Of a stretch of DNA of 19,990 nucleotides, positions 7,661 through 15,339 are shown piece by piece. The number at the start of each line of letters is the position of its first letter. Within the stretch, counting starts at the first letter, position 1. This DNA is from Hyphomicrobiales bacterium. GTDB lineage: Bacteria; Pseudomonadota; Alphaproteobacteria; Rhizobiales; Aestuariivirgaceae. The notes under the pieces are model-generated. The model did not search any database. It saw only the letters and a list, made by a program, of their open reading frames with translations, and had not been told where the DNA came from. The translations under genes were made by a program, and so were the position numbers. The stretch is taken from the NCBI GenBank assembly GCA_013002595.1, contig JABDJG010000295.1, positions 1-19,990 of the forward strand, given 5' to 3'.

Positions 7661-7669
7661 TGCTATCAT
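7661..7669 (+). promoter_or_regulatory. Candidate extended -10 promoter of the sulfotransferase-like gene
   Basis: TGCTATCAT (7661-7669) contains the extended -10 TG plus TATCAT (5 of 6 to consensus), about 20 bases before ATG 7691. No good -35 box is at 17 bases, which is acceptable for an extended -10 promoter. It supports the internal start at 7691, since the longer upstream frame would begin before this promoter. Confidence 0.35.
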
Positions 7670-7690
7670 TACGCTGTCATCGGTAGCCCA

Positions 7691-8443
7691 ATGAATACAA
7701 ACTTGAACGACATCATCGTCCTATGGGCAACGCCTCGCTCAACCTCGACCGCCTTTGAGTGGATGATGCGCATGCGTGGTGACATGGCCTGTTTTCATGA
7801 ACCGTTTGGTGAGGCCTGGTATCAGGGTGACGAGGCCCTGTGGCCGCGCCTTCAACCGGACAGCCCCCGGACCCCGGGTTTGACTTTTGCCAGCGTGCTG
7901 GCGCGCTTGAAGAATGCAGCGGGCAACCGGAAGGTTTTTTCCAAGGACATGCCGCAATTCACAGACCACCTGTGGTCAGACGAGTTTCTGGGCCACTTCA
8001 GGCACAGTTTCTTGATCCGCCACCCGGCCAAGGTCCTGACCTCGGTATACCGCAACTGGCCTGAGTTCGATCGTAAGGAAATCGGCTTTGACGACCAGCG
8101 CCGCCTGTTCGACCGCCTCACCGACAAGATTGGTGCGCCGCCGCCGCTTATCGATAGCGACGATCTGTTGGAAAATCCGCATGGCCTGGTTGAAGTCTAT
8201 TGCGATGCCGTCGGCATCCCGTTCATAGCCGACGCGCTGTCATGGCAGCCGGGTGCGCGTAGCGAGGTGCTTTGGTACGACACCAACAGTGTCTGGCATG
8301 AGAACCTGAAAACCTCGGACGGCCTCAAACCACAACCGCGCAGGAACTCCGACGTTTCAAAGACGCCCGAGTGGGTGCAGGAAATGTATGCAGACTTCCT
8401 GCCCCACTACGAGCACATGCATGCGCACAGGCTGACTATCTAG
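7691..8443 (+). CDS. Sulfotransferase-like P-loop protein
   Basis: A 250-residue protein related to PAPS-dependent sulfotransferases. The N-terminal ATPRSTSTAFEW (residues 13-24) matches the phosphosulfate-binding loop that follows the first beta strand. FLIRHPAKVLTSVYRNWPEF (107-126) matches the 3'-phosphate-binding segment, with R110 and S118 as the expected contacts. Bacterial members of this family are often annotated only as sulfotransferase family protein, and the acceptor is unknown. The start at 7691 is chosen because the conserved strand and loop begin just after it. The frame extends back to 7535, but that would overlap the divergent cfa start and adds residues without family features. 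It converges on the alternative oxidase gene with a 14-base gap. PAPS supply would need ATP sulfurylase, encoded at 9286-10461, plus an APS kinase not seen here. Confidence 0.8.
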   Translation: MNTNLNDIIVLWATPRSTSTAFEWMMRMRGDMACFHEPFGEAWYQGDEALWPRLQPDSPRTPGLTFASVLARLKNAAGNRKVFSKDMPQFTDHLWSDEFLGHFRHSFLIRHPAKVLTSVYRNWPEFDRKEIGFDDQRRLFDRLTDKIGAPPPLIDSDDLLENPHGLVEVYCDAVGIPFIADALSWQPGARSEVLWYDTNSVWHENLKTSDGLKPQPRRNSDVSKTPEWVQEMYADFLPHYEHMHAHRLTI

Positions 8444-8457
8444 AGCATGTTTGGAGT

Positions 8458-9090
8458 TCAGGGCGATCCATCGGCGAACGCATGATTGCGGTCGCGGTGG
8501 CCAGCTTCGTCTTCACGCACAGCCAGCACGACCTCACGCAGCTTGGCATCCTTCGACAGGTTCCAGTAATCGATGGCGATCTGAGGCGCATCGACATTTT
8601 CGTGCCGGCCCGCGTCAATCTCTGCAAGGTACTGGGTATAGCTGGTGACCGCCTCTTCCTCGAAATAGCCGACCACCCGGTGCGCCACTTTGGGGAAGAA
8701 CAGATACAGGAAGAAATAGAAATTATAGAAGATCGCCTGGGCGATCATGATCAAAACGCGCTCGAATACCGTTGGCTGGGCAATTTCGATGAACGTCATC
8801 AGGTGCATGCGCTCGTTCTCGGCCTCATCCAGCAGCTCCCGGATAAACCCCTCGTCATCGCGAATATGGCGGATCGCCTTGAGATGCTGCAGCAGGCCGC
8901 CAACCATGCCCGGCACGGCGGCGACGGTTTCCAGCACTACGGCCCGATGGCCATAGCGACCGGCAAAGAACTGGTCTGCAAAAAACCTCAGGAACTTGAC
9001 AAATCCGAACGCCACCCGGTCGCCGATGCTTTCCGGTGCACGGTGCGGTTCTGCGTTGGCCAGTGTGGGTGCATTGGCATCATGGGGCAT
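8458..9090 (-). CDS. aox: Alternative oxidase (diiron ubiquinol oxidase)
   Basis: A 210-residue membrane-bound quinol oxidase that passes electrons from ubiquinol to oxygen, making water without pumping protons. All the diiron motifs are visible: LET with E54, NERMHL with E93 and H96, FEEEA at 143-147, and REDEAGHRD with E195 and H198. Two hydrophobic helices around 108-135 and 50-66 fit the monotopic membrane-binding surface. It lacks the mitochondrial presequence and the regulatory cysteine region of plant enzymes, as expected for a bacterial form. The ATG at 9090 has a good AAGGAGAG site. ATP sulfurylase lies 195 bases upstream on the same strand, so the two may be co-transcribed or separately promoted. 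Such oxidases are cyanide-insensitive and are useful when cytochrome oxidases are inhibited, for example by nitric oxide or sulfide. Confidence 0.95.
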   Translation of the reverse strand: MPHDANAPTLANAEPHRAPESIGDRVAFGFVKFLRFFADQFFAGRYGHRAVVLETVAAVPGMVGGLLQHLKAIRHIRDDEGFIRELLDEAENERMHLMTFIEIAQPTVFERVLIMIAQAIFYNFYFFLYLFFPKVAHRVVGYFEEEAVTSYTQYLAEIDAGRHENVDAPQIAIDYWNLSKDAKLREVVLAVREDEAGHRDRNHAFADGSP

Positions 9091-9243
9091 GGTGCTCTCC
9101 TTCGCGAAAAGTCGAGTGCCGAAAGCCTCGGCAGCAGCGCCGCCCCCTTATGTTCTTGATGTGGTGAGCAACTCGGCATTCTCAACCCGCCCGCGGCGTT
9201 CGGCCACGTCTATTTGCGACCCGCCATGCGCATCGAGAACAGA

Positions 9244-9267
9244 TTGATCAGTTTCGTGGTCGATCAA
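9244..9267. promoter_or_regulatory. Inverted repeat TTGATC-N12-GATCAA upstream of aox
   Basis: TTGATC (9244-9249) and GATCAA (9262-9267) form a perfect 6-bp dyad with a 12-base spacer, 154 bases or more upstream of the aox start and just past the sat stop. Counted as TTGAT/ATCAA half-sites the gap is 14 bases, one helical turn more than the 4 bases of an FNR box. It may be an operator for aox or chance; no clear promoter boxes accompany it. Confidence 0.3.
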
Positions 9268-9285
9268 CAGTTGGGCAGTTGCGCG

Positions 9286-10461
9286 TCAGCCGTTCAGGGA
9301 AGCGTAATAGTCGCGAAGCACCTTCACAACTTCGGGCCGCGAGAATTCCGCTGGAATATCTTCGCCGGCGGTCAGCATTTCGCGCTGCCGCGTGCCGGAA
9401 ATTGTTACCTGATCCTCTGGCGAATGCGGGCAAGTCCGCCCTGTGGCCATGCCATTGCATTTTCGGCAATAGAACGTGATGTCGATTTTCAGCGCCTGGG
9501 TCTCCAGGCTGCCGGCCGGGATCTCATCGAAGATCTTGTGTGCATCGAATGGCCCATAGTAGTCGCCGACGCCGGCATGGTCACGCCCGACGATCAGGTG
9601 CGAACAACCGAAATTCTGACGGATCAGCGCATGCATCAGTGCCTCGCGCGGTCCCGCATAGCGCATCTCGATCGGATAGCCGGCCTGCACCACCGTTCCC
9701 GGCACGAAATAGTTGTCGATCATCGCCTGGATCGCCTGCGTACGGGTTTCAGCCGGAATATCGCCTGGCTTCAGCGCACCGAGCACCTGATGGATGAACA
9801 CCCCATCGAGCACTTCAACCGCGATCTTTGCGAGATATTCATGGCTCCTGTGCATCGGGTTGCGGGTCTGGAAGGCCGCCACCTTCGACCAGCCTTTTTC
9901 GGCAAACAGGGCCCGGGATTCGGCCGGACGGTAATAAAGCTCAGGAAATTTTCCGGGGTATTCGCCTTCCGACAAAGCTGTTACCGGTCCGGCCAGGTTA
10001 ACATTGCCCTGCGCCAGCACCTTCTGGACGCCGGGGTGCGCTTCATCGGCCGTCTTGTAAACGCTTTCGCATTCCAGCGTCTTGTCGATGGTGTATTTTT
10101 CCTCGACCCGCATCACGCCCATGACCTCACCGCTCTGCCCATCGGTGAGCGCGATATCGCTGCCGACGGTGATCCCATCGGCAATATCACTGGAGGCGGA
10201 CAGCGTAATCGGGATCGGCCAGAACAGCCCGTTGGTCAGTTGCATGTCGGTACATACGCCGCGCCAGTCAGCCTCGCCCATGAACCCGTCAAGCGGCGTA
10301 TAGGCGCCCATGCCGAGCATAAACAGGTCTGACAGCTCCCGGCTGGTCATTGGAACCTTGTGCAGCTCTTGCGCATTGGCAAGCATGTCGGCGCATGCAT
10401 CCTGCGGAGCCAGAAGTGATTTTATGCCGCTACCGCCATGCGGATTGACCAGATTTGACAT
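9286..10461 (-). CDS. sat: ATP sulfurylase (sulfate adenylyltransferase), single-chain Sat type
   Basis: A 391-residue enzyme catalysing ATP plus sulfate to APS plus pyrophosphate, or the reverse reaction in sulfur oxidisers. The nucleotide-binding motif QTRNPMHRSHEY is at 198-209, with the HxxH pair H204/H207. GRDHAGVGDYYG is at 292-303. C332, C335, C344 and H346 form the CxxC...CxH zinc motif typical of Sat from sulfur-metabolising prokaryotes. The length matches the homo-oligomeric Sat class; it is not the CysD/CysN pair, and no APS kinase domain is fused. The ATG at 10461 has AGGGGAA upstream. The alternative oxidase gene follows on the same strand. No aprAB, cysH, cysC or dsr gene is in the window, so whether it serves assimilation, PAPS supply or sulfite oxidation cannot be decided. 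Confidence 0.95.
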   Translation of the reverse strand: MSNLVNPHGGSGIKSLLAPQDACADMLANAQELHKVPMTSRELSDLFMLGMGAYTPLDGFMGEADWRGVCTDMQLTNGLFWPIPITLSASSDIADGITVGSDIALTDGQSGEVMGVMRVEEKYTIDKTLECESVYKTADEAHPGVQKVLAQGNVNLAGPVTALSEGEYPGKFPELYYRPAESRALFAEKGWSKVAAFQTRNPMHRSHEYLAKIAVEVLDGVFIHQVLGALKPGDIPAETRTQAIQAMIDNYFVPGTVVQAGYPIEMRYAGPREALMHALIRQNFGCSHLIVGRDHAGVGDYYGPFDAHKIFDEIPAGSLETQALKIDITFYCRKCNGMATGRTCPHSPEDQVTISGTRQREMLTAGEDIPAEFSRPEVVKVLRDYYASLNG

Positions 10462-10787
10462 TCGAATTGTTCCCCTCTGAATTTATTCTGCGCGAACCTA
10501 TCAGGTCAGCCGGGTGGGTAAACTGCAAAAAGATGAGTGCAACAATAGGTCTCGCCTATATTGGGACTGGGAAATGGCAGCACGGGCGGGAGTGCCCGCG
10601 ACACATATGAGAACCCCGAATTCCTCGGTGGCGGCGAGGGCGCTAATAACGGTATTGACCCAAGCCGAATATTTGATCCGGATCAAATAACAACAAGCTA
10701 ACCGGCACTAAGGTGCCGTGGTTTGCGGGCGTCGTTGGTAACAGCGGCTAGAGCCTGCGTCTATTCGTTCTGTAGCCATGACACGCA
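10462..10787. other. 326-base intergenic region between sat and the RND operon
   Basis: The gap between two divergent genes. It holds the FNR-type palindrome at 10670-10689. A GC hairpin is at 10586-10599 (GCGGG-AGTG-CCCGC) and a second short hairpin at 10703-10718 (CGGCAC-TAAG-GTGCCG). I see no convincing coding frame: a 61-codon minus-strand frame starts with TTG inside the FNR-type box and has no ribosome binding site. No tRNA or riboswitch was recognised. Confidence 0.6.
10670..10714 (+). promoter_or_regulatory. FNR/FixK-type binding site with a candidate class II promoter
   Basis: The palindrome at 10670-10689 is perfect over 20 bases and contains TTGATCCGGATCAA (10673-10686), an exact match to the FNR/FixK/DNR consensus TTGAT-N4-ATCAA. 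If it acts as a class II activator site centred at -41.5, the start of transcription falls near 10721 and the -10 box near 10709-10714. That position reads TAAGGT (TA and final T agree with consensus). This points to the RND operon 108 bases from the centre to its ATG. The same site could serve sat on the other strand (218 bases away), where no -10 match is as good. Confidence 0.65.
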
Positions 10788-13700
10788 ATGACTTCTGCAT
10801 CTGATAATCAGTCAAACACGTCACTGCTCGACCGGGTCATCGACCTGTTTTTGCGCACCGAGCTCGCGCCCTTGCTGATCGCGGTCGCGCTGATCCTGGG
10901 ACTTGCCGCTATCATATTGACGCCTCGCGAAGAGGAGCCTCAGATCGTTGTGCCGATGGCCGATGTTATCGTGTCGGCACCTGGTATGTCGGTGGGCGAG
11001 GTGGAAAGACAAATTGCGACACCGCTGGAAAAACTGTTGTTCCAGATCGACGGCGTCGAGCATGTCTATTCGGCCTCGTTTTCCGGCCGCAGCATCGTTA
11101 CCGTACGGTTCTTCGTCGGAGAAGACCGTGAAGACAGCCTCGTCAAGATCTACAACAAACTATTCTCGAACGCAGACATCGTCCCGTCGGATGTGGCCTC
11201 CTGGGTCGTCAAGCCGGTCGAGATCGATGACGTGCCCATCGTCATAGCGACCTTGTGGAGCGAGAGACCCGATATGGTCGATGATCATGGGTTGCGCCGC
11301 ATCGCCGAAGAAGTCGAAACCGCCCTTCAAGGTTTGCCAAAAACCAACCGCACGCAGATAGTTGGTGGCAGGCCGCGCATAGTGCGTGTCGAGCTTGACC
11401 CCGACAGTCTGTCGGCCCGGCGAACTTCGGCTCTCGATATCGCCTATGCAATTGACGTATCGAATGTGCGCCGGCCGGCTGGCAGCTTCGATGTTGGTGA
11501 TCGAAGTTACCTGGTCGATGCCGGTGACTATGTCAGAAGCGTCAACGCGCTCAAGAACCTGGTCGTCAACGTCGTCGATGGCACGCCGGTCATGTTGAGA
11601 GACGTTGCCCGCGTGTTGGATGGGCCGGCTGAACGCAAAAACTACAGCTGGATTGGCTTCGGGCCGGCAGAAACTGACAGCAACCTTGCCGGCAACGACC
11701 GGCTTTTTCCGGCGGTTCATATCGCGATAGCCAAACAGAAAGGAGCCAATGCAGTCTGGGTAGCGCAAAGCATTGAGGAGCGTCTGTCTGAACTCTCCAA
11801 GAGCCATTTCCCCGAGGGCGTACATTACCGCATCACGCGCAACTACGGCGAAACCGCGAACGACAAGGTCAATGAGTTGCTCGAGGCTCTTGCCGTGGCG
11901 ATCCTGATCGTTGTCGGCCTGATCGCTTACAGTTTGGGCTGGCGTGAGGGCTTGATCGTTGCCGCGGCCGTGCCGATCACCTTCGCCCTGACGCTCATCA
12001 TCAACTACATGGCCGGTTATACGATCAACCGAGTGACGTTGTTCGCGCTCATACTGTCGCTTGGCCTGGTGGTCGATGATCCCATTGTTGATGTCGAGAA
12101 CATTCATCGCCATTTGGCCATGCGCAAACAATCGGCACTTGAGGCGGTGCGCACCGCAGTAAAGGAAGTACGCCCGCCGATCCTGCTGGCAACGCTCGCC
12201 GTCATTGTATCGTTCCTGCCAATGATGCTGATTACCGGCATGATGGGTCCTTACATGAGACCCATGGCACTCAACGTGCCAGTTGCAATGGCCATGTCGA
12301 TGGTGGTCGCCTTTACGGTCACGCCATGGCTGGCCCACCGTGTGCTGAGCCGGAAAGTTGTTGCTGGCCAAGCGGAACCAGGTTCTGAGATCCCGCAAGG
12401 CTTGCTTCGGTTCTATCGCGCGGTGCTCGGCCCGCTGCTCGACAGCCGTCGCAAGGCATGGGCGCTGATAGCTGTCACCGTCATTTTGTTCATTGTTGCA
12501 GGTATGTTGGCGGCGACCCGTGCAGTCCCCCTCAAGATGCTGCCGTTCGACAACAAGAACGAACTGCAGGTAATGATTGATGCCCCTGAAGGCACGACGC
12601 TTGAACGTACCGATGCAATCGCGCGCAAGCTGGCGCATGTCCTGCGTCGTGCCCCTGAGGTGACTAATTTTGAGGTGTTCATCGGTCAATCGTCGCCGAT
12701 GGATTTCAACGGCATGGTACGCCACAGCTATCTGCGTCAACAGTCGCATGTCGGCGATATCCGCGTCAGCTTGGCGCCAAAACGCCAGCGAGCCGCACAG
12801 TCGCATGAAATTGCCTTGCGTTTGCGGCCCCAATTGGCAGAGGTCGCCCGGTCGGAGGGTGTTCGGGTCAGCGTGGTTGAGGTCCCTCCAGGCCCGCCTG
12901 TCCTGGCAACGATTACCGCCGAAGTCTACGGCGAACCCGGCGTACCCTACGATCGCATACGCTCGGCCGCCAAGGCTCTTGAGGCAAGGTTGTTGGCTGA
13001 ACCGGGGGTGTCTGACGTCGACAGCACGGTCGAGGACGACGCGGCCCGCTTCCTGTTTGTTGTTGATCAGGAAAAAGCGGCATTGTCTGGCGTTGCGACT
13101 GAAGACGTCTCGAAGACCGTGGCAATGGCACTTAACGGTCTTGATATTTCCCGGTTTCATATCACTGGCGAGGCGAATCCGCTTCACATCCAGCTGCGCT
13201 TGCCACGCAGCAACCGGTCCGGTCTGGCGCCGCTGCGGGCCCTTACGGTAAATGGCCGTCCTGGCATCGCCAAGATCCGCGAGCGTGGCGGCGTGCGTGA
13301 TGCCCCGGTGCCAGTGGTTAGGTTGGGTGAACTTGGTACTTTCAGGCGGTTGCCTGCGCAAAAAGCGATCTACCACAAGAATATCGTTCCGCTGGCTTTT
13401 GTATACGCCGAGGCAGTCGGCCGCGCCCCTGCTGAAATCGCCGCAGATGTTGCTGCAGATTTGCAGCAGTCGGCAGCATTTGAATCCGGTCAAGGCAGGC
13501 CGCTTTGGAGCCGCACCTATTTGAGCAATGGCGGCGGCCGGCCATGGAGCTTGCCTCCGGCCACCAACCTGTCCTGGCTCGGCGAAGGCGAACTCAATAT
13601 TACCGTTGATGTATTTCGGGACCTTGGCATCGCTTTCGCTGTGGCGCTGATCGGCATCTACTTCATCCTCGTATACCAAACCGCAAGCTATGCCATGCCG

Positions 13701-14174
13701 TTTATCCTCATGGTTTCGATCCCGCTGACGCTCATTGGCGTAATGCCGGGCTTCTGGCTGCTCAATCTCGTGACCGGAAGCACAGTGGGCGGATACGCCA
13801 ACCCGACCTTCTTCACGGCAACAGCAATGATCGGCGTGATTGCGCTTGCAGGAATCGCCGTGCGCAACGCGATCTTGTTGATAGAATTCCTCCATATAGC
13901 GCTCGCCAGGGGCACGCCGATGCGCGACGCCCTGCTGCAGGCCGGCGCGGTCCGCACGCGGGCGATCATGTTGACGGCTGGAACCGCAATGTTGGCGGCA
14001 GTGCCGATCACCCTTGATCCGGTTTTCTCCGGATTGGCCTGGGCTTTGATCTTTGGACTTGTGGTTTCAACCGCATTCACCTTGCTGATCGTGCCCGTCA
14101 CTTACGATCTTGTCTATCGCAACAGGCCGGGACACGGTTTGCCTGCGCGTGCAAAGAAGGAACCGGTATCATGA
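10788..14174 (+). CDS. RND family efflux transporter permease
   Basis: A 1128-residue inner-membrane proton-driven exporter of the resistance-nodulation-division superfamily, AcrB/HAE-1-like. One membrane helix (about 27-46) is followed by a periplasmic porter domain with the family hallmark APGMSVGEVERQIATPLE (64-81). The central helix bundle carries LSLGLVVDDPIVDVENIHRH, where D430-D431 match the proton-relay aspartates of AcrB. The second half repeats the pattern, ending near IAVRNAILLIEFL and a final helix pair. It is longer than the usual 1030-1050 residues. The ATG at 10788 has no strong ribosome binding site. The stop overlaps the adaptor start by four bases (ATGA), so the two are translationally coupled. 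No TolC-type gene is present. An FNR-type site lies upstream. The substrate cannot be told from sequence. Confidence 0.93.
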   Translation: MTSASDNQSNTSLLDRVIDLFLRTELAPLLIAVALILGLAAIILTPREEEPQIVVPMADVIVSAPGMSVGEVERQIATPLEKLLFQIDGVEHVYSASFSGRSIVTVRFFVGEDREDSLVKIYNKLFSNADIVPSDVASWVVKPVEIDDVPIVIATLWSERPDMVDDHGLRRIAEEVETALQGLPKTNRTQIVGGRPRIVRVELDPDSLSARRTSALDIAYAIDVSNVRRPAGSFDVGDRSYLVDAGDYVRSVNALKNLVVNVVDGTPVMLRDVARVLDGPAERKNYSWIGFGPAETDSNLAGNDRLFPAVHIAIAKQKGANAVWVAQSIEERLSELSKSHFPEGVHYRITRNYGETANDKVNELLEALAVAILIVVGLIAYSLGWREGLIVAAAVPITFALTLIINYMAGYTINRVTLFALILSLGLVVDDPIVDVENIHRHLAMRKQSALEAVRTAVKEVRPPILLATLAVIVSFLPMMLITGMMGPYMRPMALNVPVAMAMSMVVAFTVTPWLAHRVLSRKVVAGQAEPGSEIPQGLLRFYRAVLGPLLDSRRKAWALIAVTVILFIVAGMLAATRAVPLKMLPFDNKNELQVMIDAPEGTTLERTDAIARKLAHVLRRAPEVTNFEVFIGQSSPMDFNGMVRHSYLRQQSHVGDIRVSLAPKRQRAAQSHEIALRLRPQLAEVARSEGVRVSVVEVPPGPPVLATITAEVYGEPGVPYDRIRSAAKALEARLLAEPGVSDVDSTVEDDAARFLFVVDQEKAALSGVATEDVSKTVAMALNGLDISRFHITGEANPLHIQLRLPRSNRSGLAPLRALTVNGRPGIAKIRERGGVRDAPVPVVRLGELGTFRRLPAQKAIYHKNIVPLAFVYAEAVGRAPAEIAADVAADLQQSAAFESGQGRPLWSRTYLSNGGGRPWSLPPATNLSWLGEGELNITVDVFRDLGIAFAVALIGIYFILVYQTASYAMPFILMVSIPLTLIGVMPGFWLLNLVTGSTVGGYANPTFFTATAMIGVIALAGIAVRNAILLIEFLHIALARGTPMRDALLQAGAVRTRAIMLTAGTAMLAAVPITLDPVFSGLAWALIFGLVVSTAFTLLIVPVTYDLVYRNRPGHGLPARAKKEPVS

Positions 14175-15223
14175 AGACTGGTCGGCTGATTTCGGGTGCG
14201 GCAGCGATGATCGCGATATTGGCTTCGATCGCCTGGCTATCCGGCTGGTTCGGCTCCAAGATCGAACCAGGGATACGCGATGCCGAGCCGCGTTCCAGCA
14301 CTGCTAACGGCACAACAGTCACGGTTCGGCGCACCATGCAACCGGTCGTCGAATGGGCCAGCGGGACCGTCGAATCCACTCACCGCACCTCCATCGCTGC
14401 GCGTATTCTTGCGCGCGTTGAGGCCATCGAGGTGAATGCCGGTGACTTGATCGCTACCGGCGATGTGTTGGTACGCCTTGATTCCCGAGCCCTTGAGGCC
14501 CGCGTGCAGCAGGCCCGCCAGGCGCGTAACGCTGCACAGGCAAGATTGGACCTCGCGCAAGTGGAACTTGGCCGCGTCGATGATCTGCTGAAAAAGGGTG
14601 TGGCAACACGGCAGCGCTTCGATCAGGCTTCCTCTGAACTTCGCGTTGCCAATGCCGAAGCCGATCGTCTCAGTCGGGTGCTGGAAGAAGCCGAAGCAGC
14701 GCTTTCCTATGCCCTGATTGTTGCCCCGGCATCGGGCCGGGTGATCGACCGGCTGGCCGAACCGGGCGACACGGTCGCACCGGGTCAGACAATTCTGCGA
14801 CTATATGATCCGGCATCTTTGCGGGTCGAGGTGCCCGTGCGTGAGACTTTGGCGGTCAATCTCAAATTGGGCGATCCGCTGAGCATTGCGATCTCAGCCA
14901 TTAATGAAACAACAACGGGTACGATTGCCGAAATCGTGCCCTATGCCGAGCCGGGTGCGCGCACATTGCTGGTGAAAATTCAGCTGCCACAGAACCAGCG
15001 GCTGTTTGCCGGGATGTTTGCTCGCGTTGGCATCCCTGCCGGCACGAGGGCGAGATTGCAAATTCCGGCCCGGGCCGTTGAGCGGGTCGGTCAGCTGGAA
15101 TTCGTCCATGTTGTCGATGACGGGCGGCGGTTGGTGACCATCGGAGAGACGGTCGACCCGGACAGTGTTGAGGTCCTCAGTGGCTTGCGCGAAGATGAAC
15201 AGCTGCTGGTCACCGATAAATGA
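14171..15223 (+). CDS. RND efflux periplasmic adaptor (membrane fusion protein)
   Basis: A 350-residue HlyD/AcrA-type adaptor that links the inner-membrane RND pump to an outer-membrane channel. Residues 7-27 are a hydrophobic signal or anchor segment. The first half of the lipoyl/barrel-sandwich domain is ARILARVEAIEVNAGDLIA. An alanine/glutamine-rich alpha-helical hairpin of about 110-180 residues (coiled-coil pattern) follows, and then the second half, ASGRVIDRLAEPGDTV. The beta-barrel and membrane-proximal domains fill the C-terminus. Its start overlaps the permease stop (ATGA at 14171-14174). In this operon the permease comes first and the adaptor second, the reverse of the order in acrAB. 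The outer-membrane partner must be encoded elsewhere. Confidence 0.93.
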   Translation: MKTGRLISGAAAMIAILASIAWLSGWFGSKIEPGIRDAEPRSSTANGTTVTVRRTMQPVVEWASGTVESTHRTSIAARILARVEAIEVNAGDLIATGDVLVRLDSRALEARVQQARQARNAAQARLDLAQVELGRVDDLLKKGVATRQRFDQASSELRVANAEADRLSRVLEEAEAALSYALIVAPASGRVIDRLAEPGDTVAPGQTILRLYDPASLRVEVPVRETLAVNLKLGDPLSIAISAINETTTGTIAEIVPYAEPGARTLLVKIQLPQNQRLFAGMFARVGIPAGTRARLQIPARAVERVGQLEFVHVVDDGRRLVTIGETVDPDSVEVLSGLREDEQLLVTDK

Positions 15224-15300
15224 TAGCCTGGCCAGGTGGCCATTCGGATTGCGTCGCACGTGGCCGATTGTGTGTTAAGGCGACCATAATTCATTGCTAG

Positions 15301-15306
15301 TATAAC
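15301..15306 (+). promoter_or_regulatory. Possible -10 box of the malonyl-CoA decarboxylase gene
   Basis: TATAAC matches the -10 consensus in 5 of 6 positions and lies 34 bases before the ATG at 15340, but there is no clear -35 box at 16-18 bases. The GGAGGT ribosome binding site starts 15 bases before the ATG. The 116-base gap after the adaptor gene has no terminator; a 5-bp hairpin at 15229-15242 lacks a T-tract. Confidence 0.3.
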
Positions 15307-15339
15307 GCTGCTCAGTAACTGCTGCCGGAGGTGCCGTAG

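Noticed and set aside
7535..7690. N-terminal extension of the sulfotransferase-like protein
   Set aside because: It would overlap the divergent cfa start and the candidate promoters of both genes, and the conserved fold begins only after ATG 7691.
8441..8450. Short motif TAGAGCAT shared between 8441-8450 and the complement of 16719-16727, considered as a repeated element
   Set aside because: Only about nine bases match and the flanks differ, so no repeat family can be supported from this window.
10501..10686. A 61-codon minus-strand frame in the sat-RND gap
   Set aside because: It starts with TTG inside the FNR-type palindrome, has no ribosome binding site and no recognisable features.
11160..13895. 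A 911-codon open frame on the minus strand opposite the RND permease
   Set aside because: It lies wholly antisense to a gene with clear RND motifs, is rich in Arg, His, Gln and Asp as expected from mirrored codons, and shows no family motif or ribosome binding site. I regard it as a by-product of codon bias.
15229..15242. Hairpin TGGCC-AGGT-GGCCA after the adaptor gene as a terminator
   Set aside because: The stem is only 5 bp and no T-tract follows.
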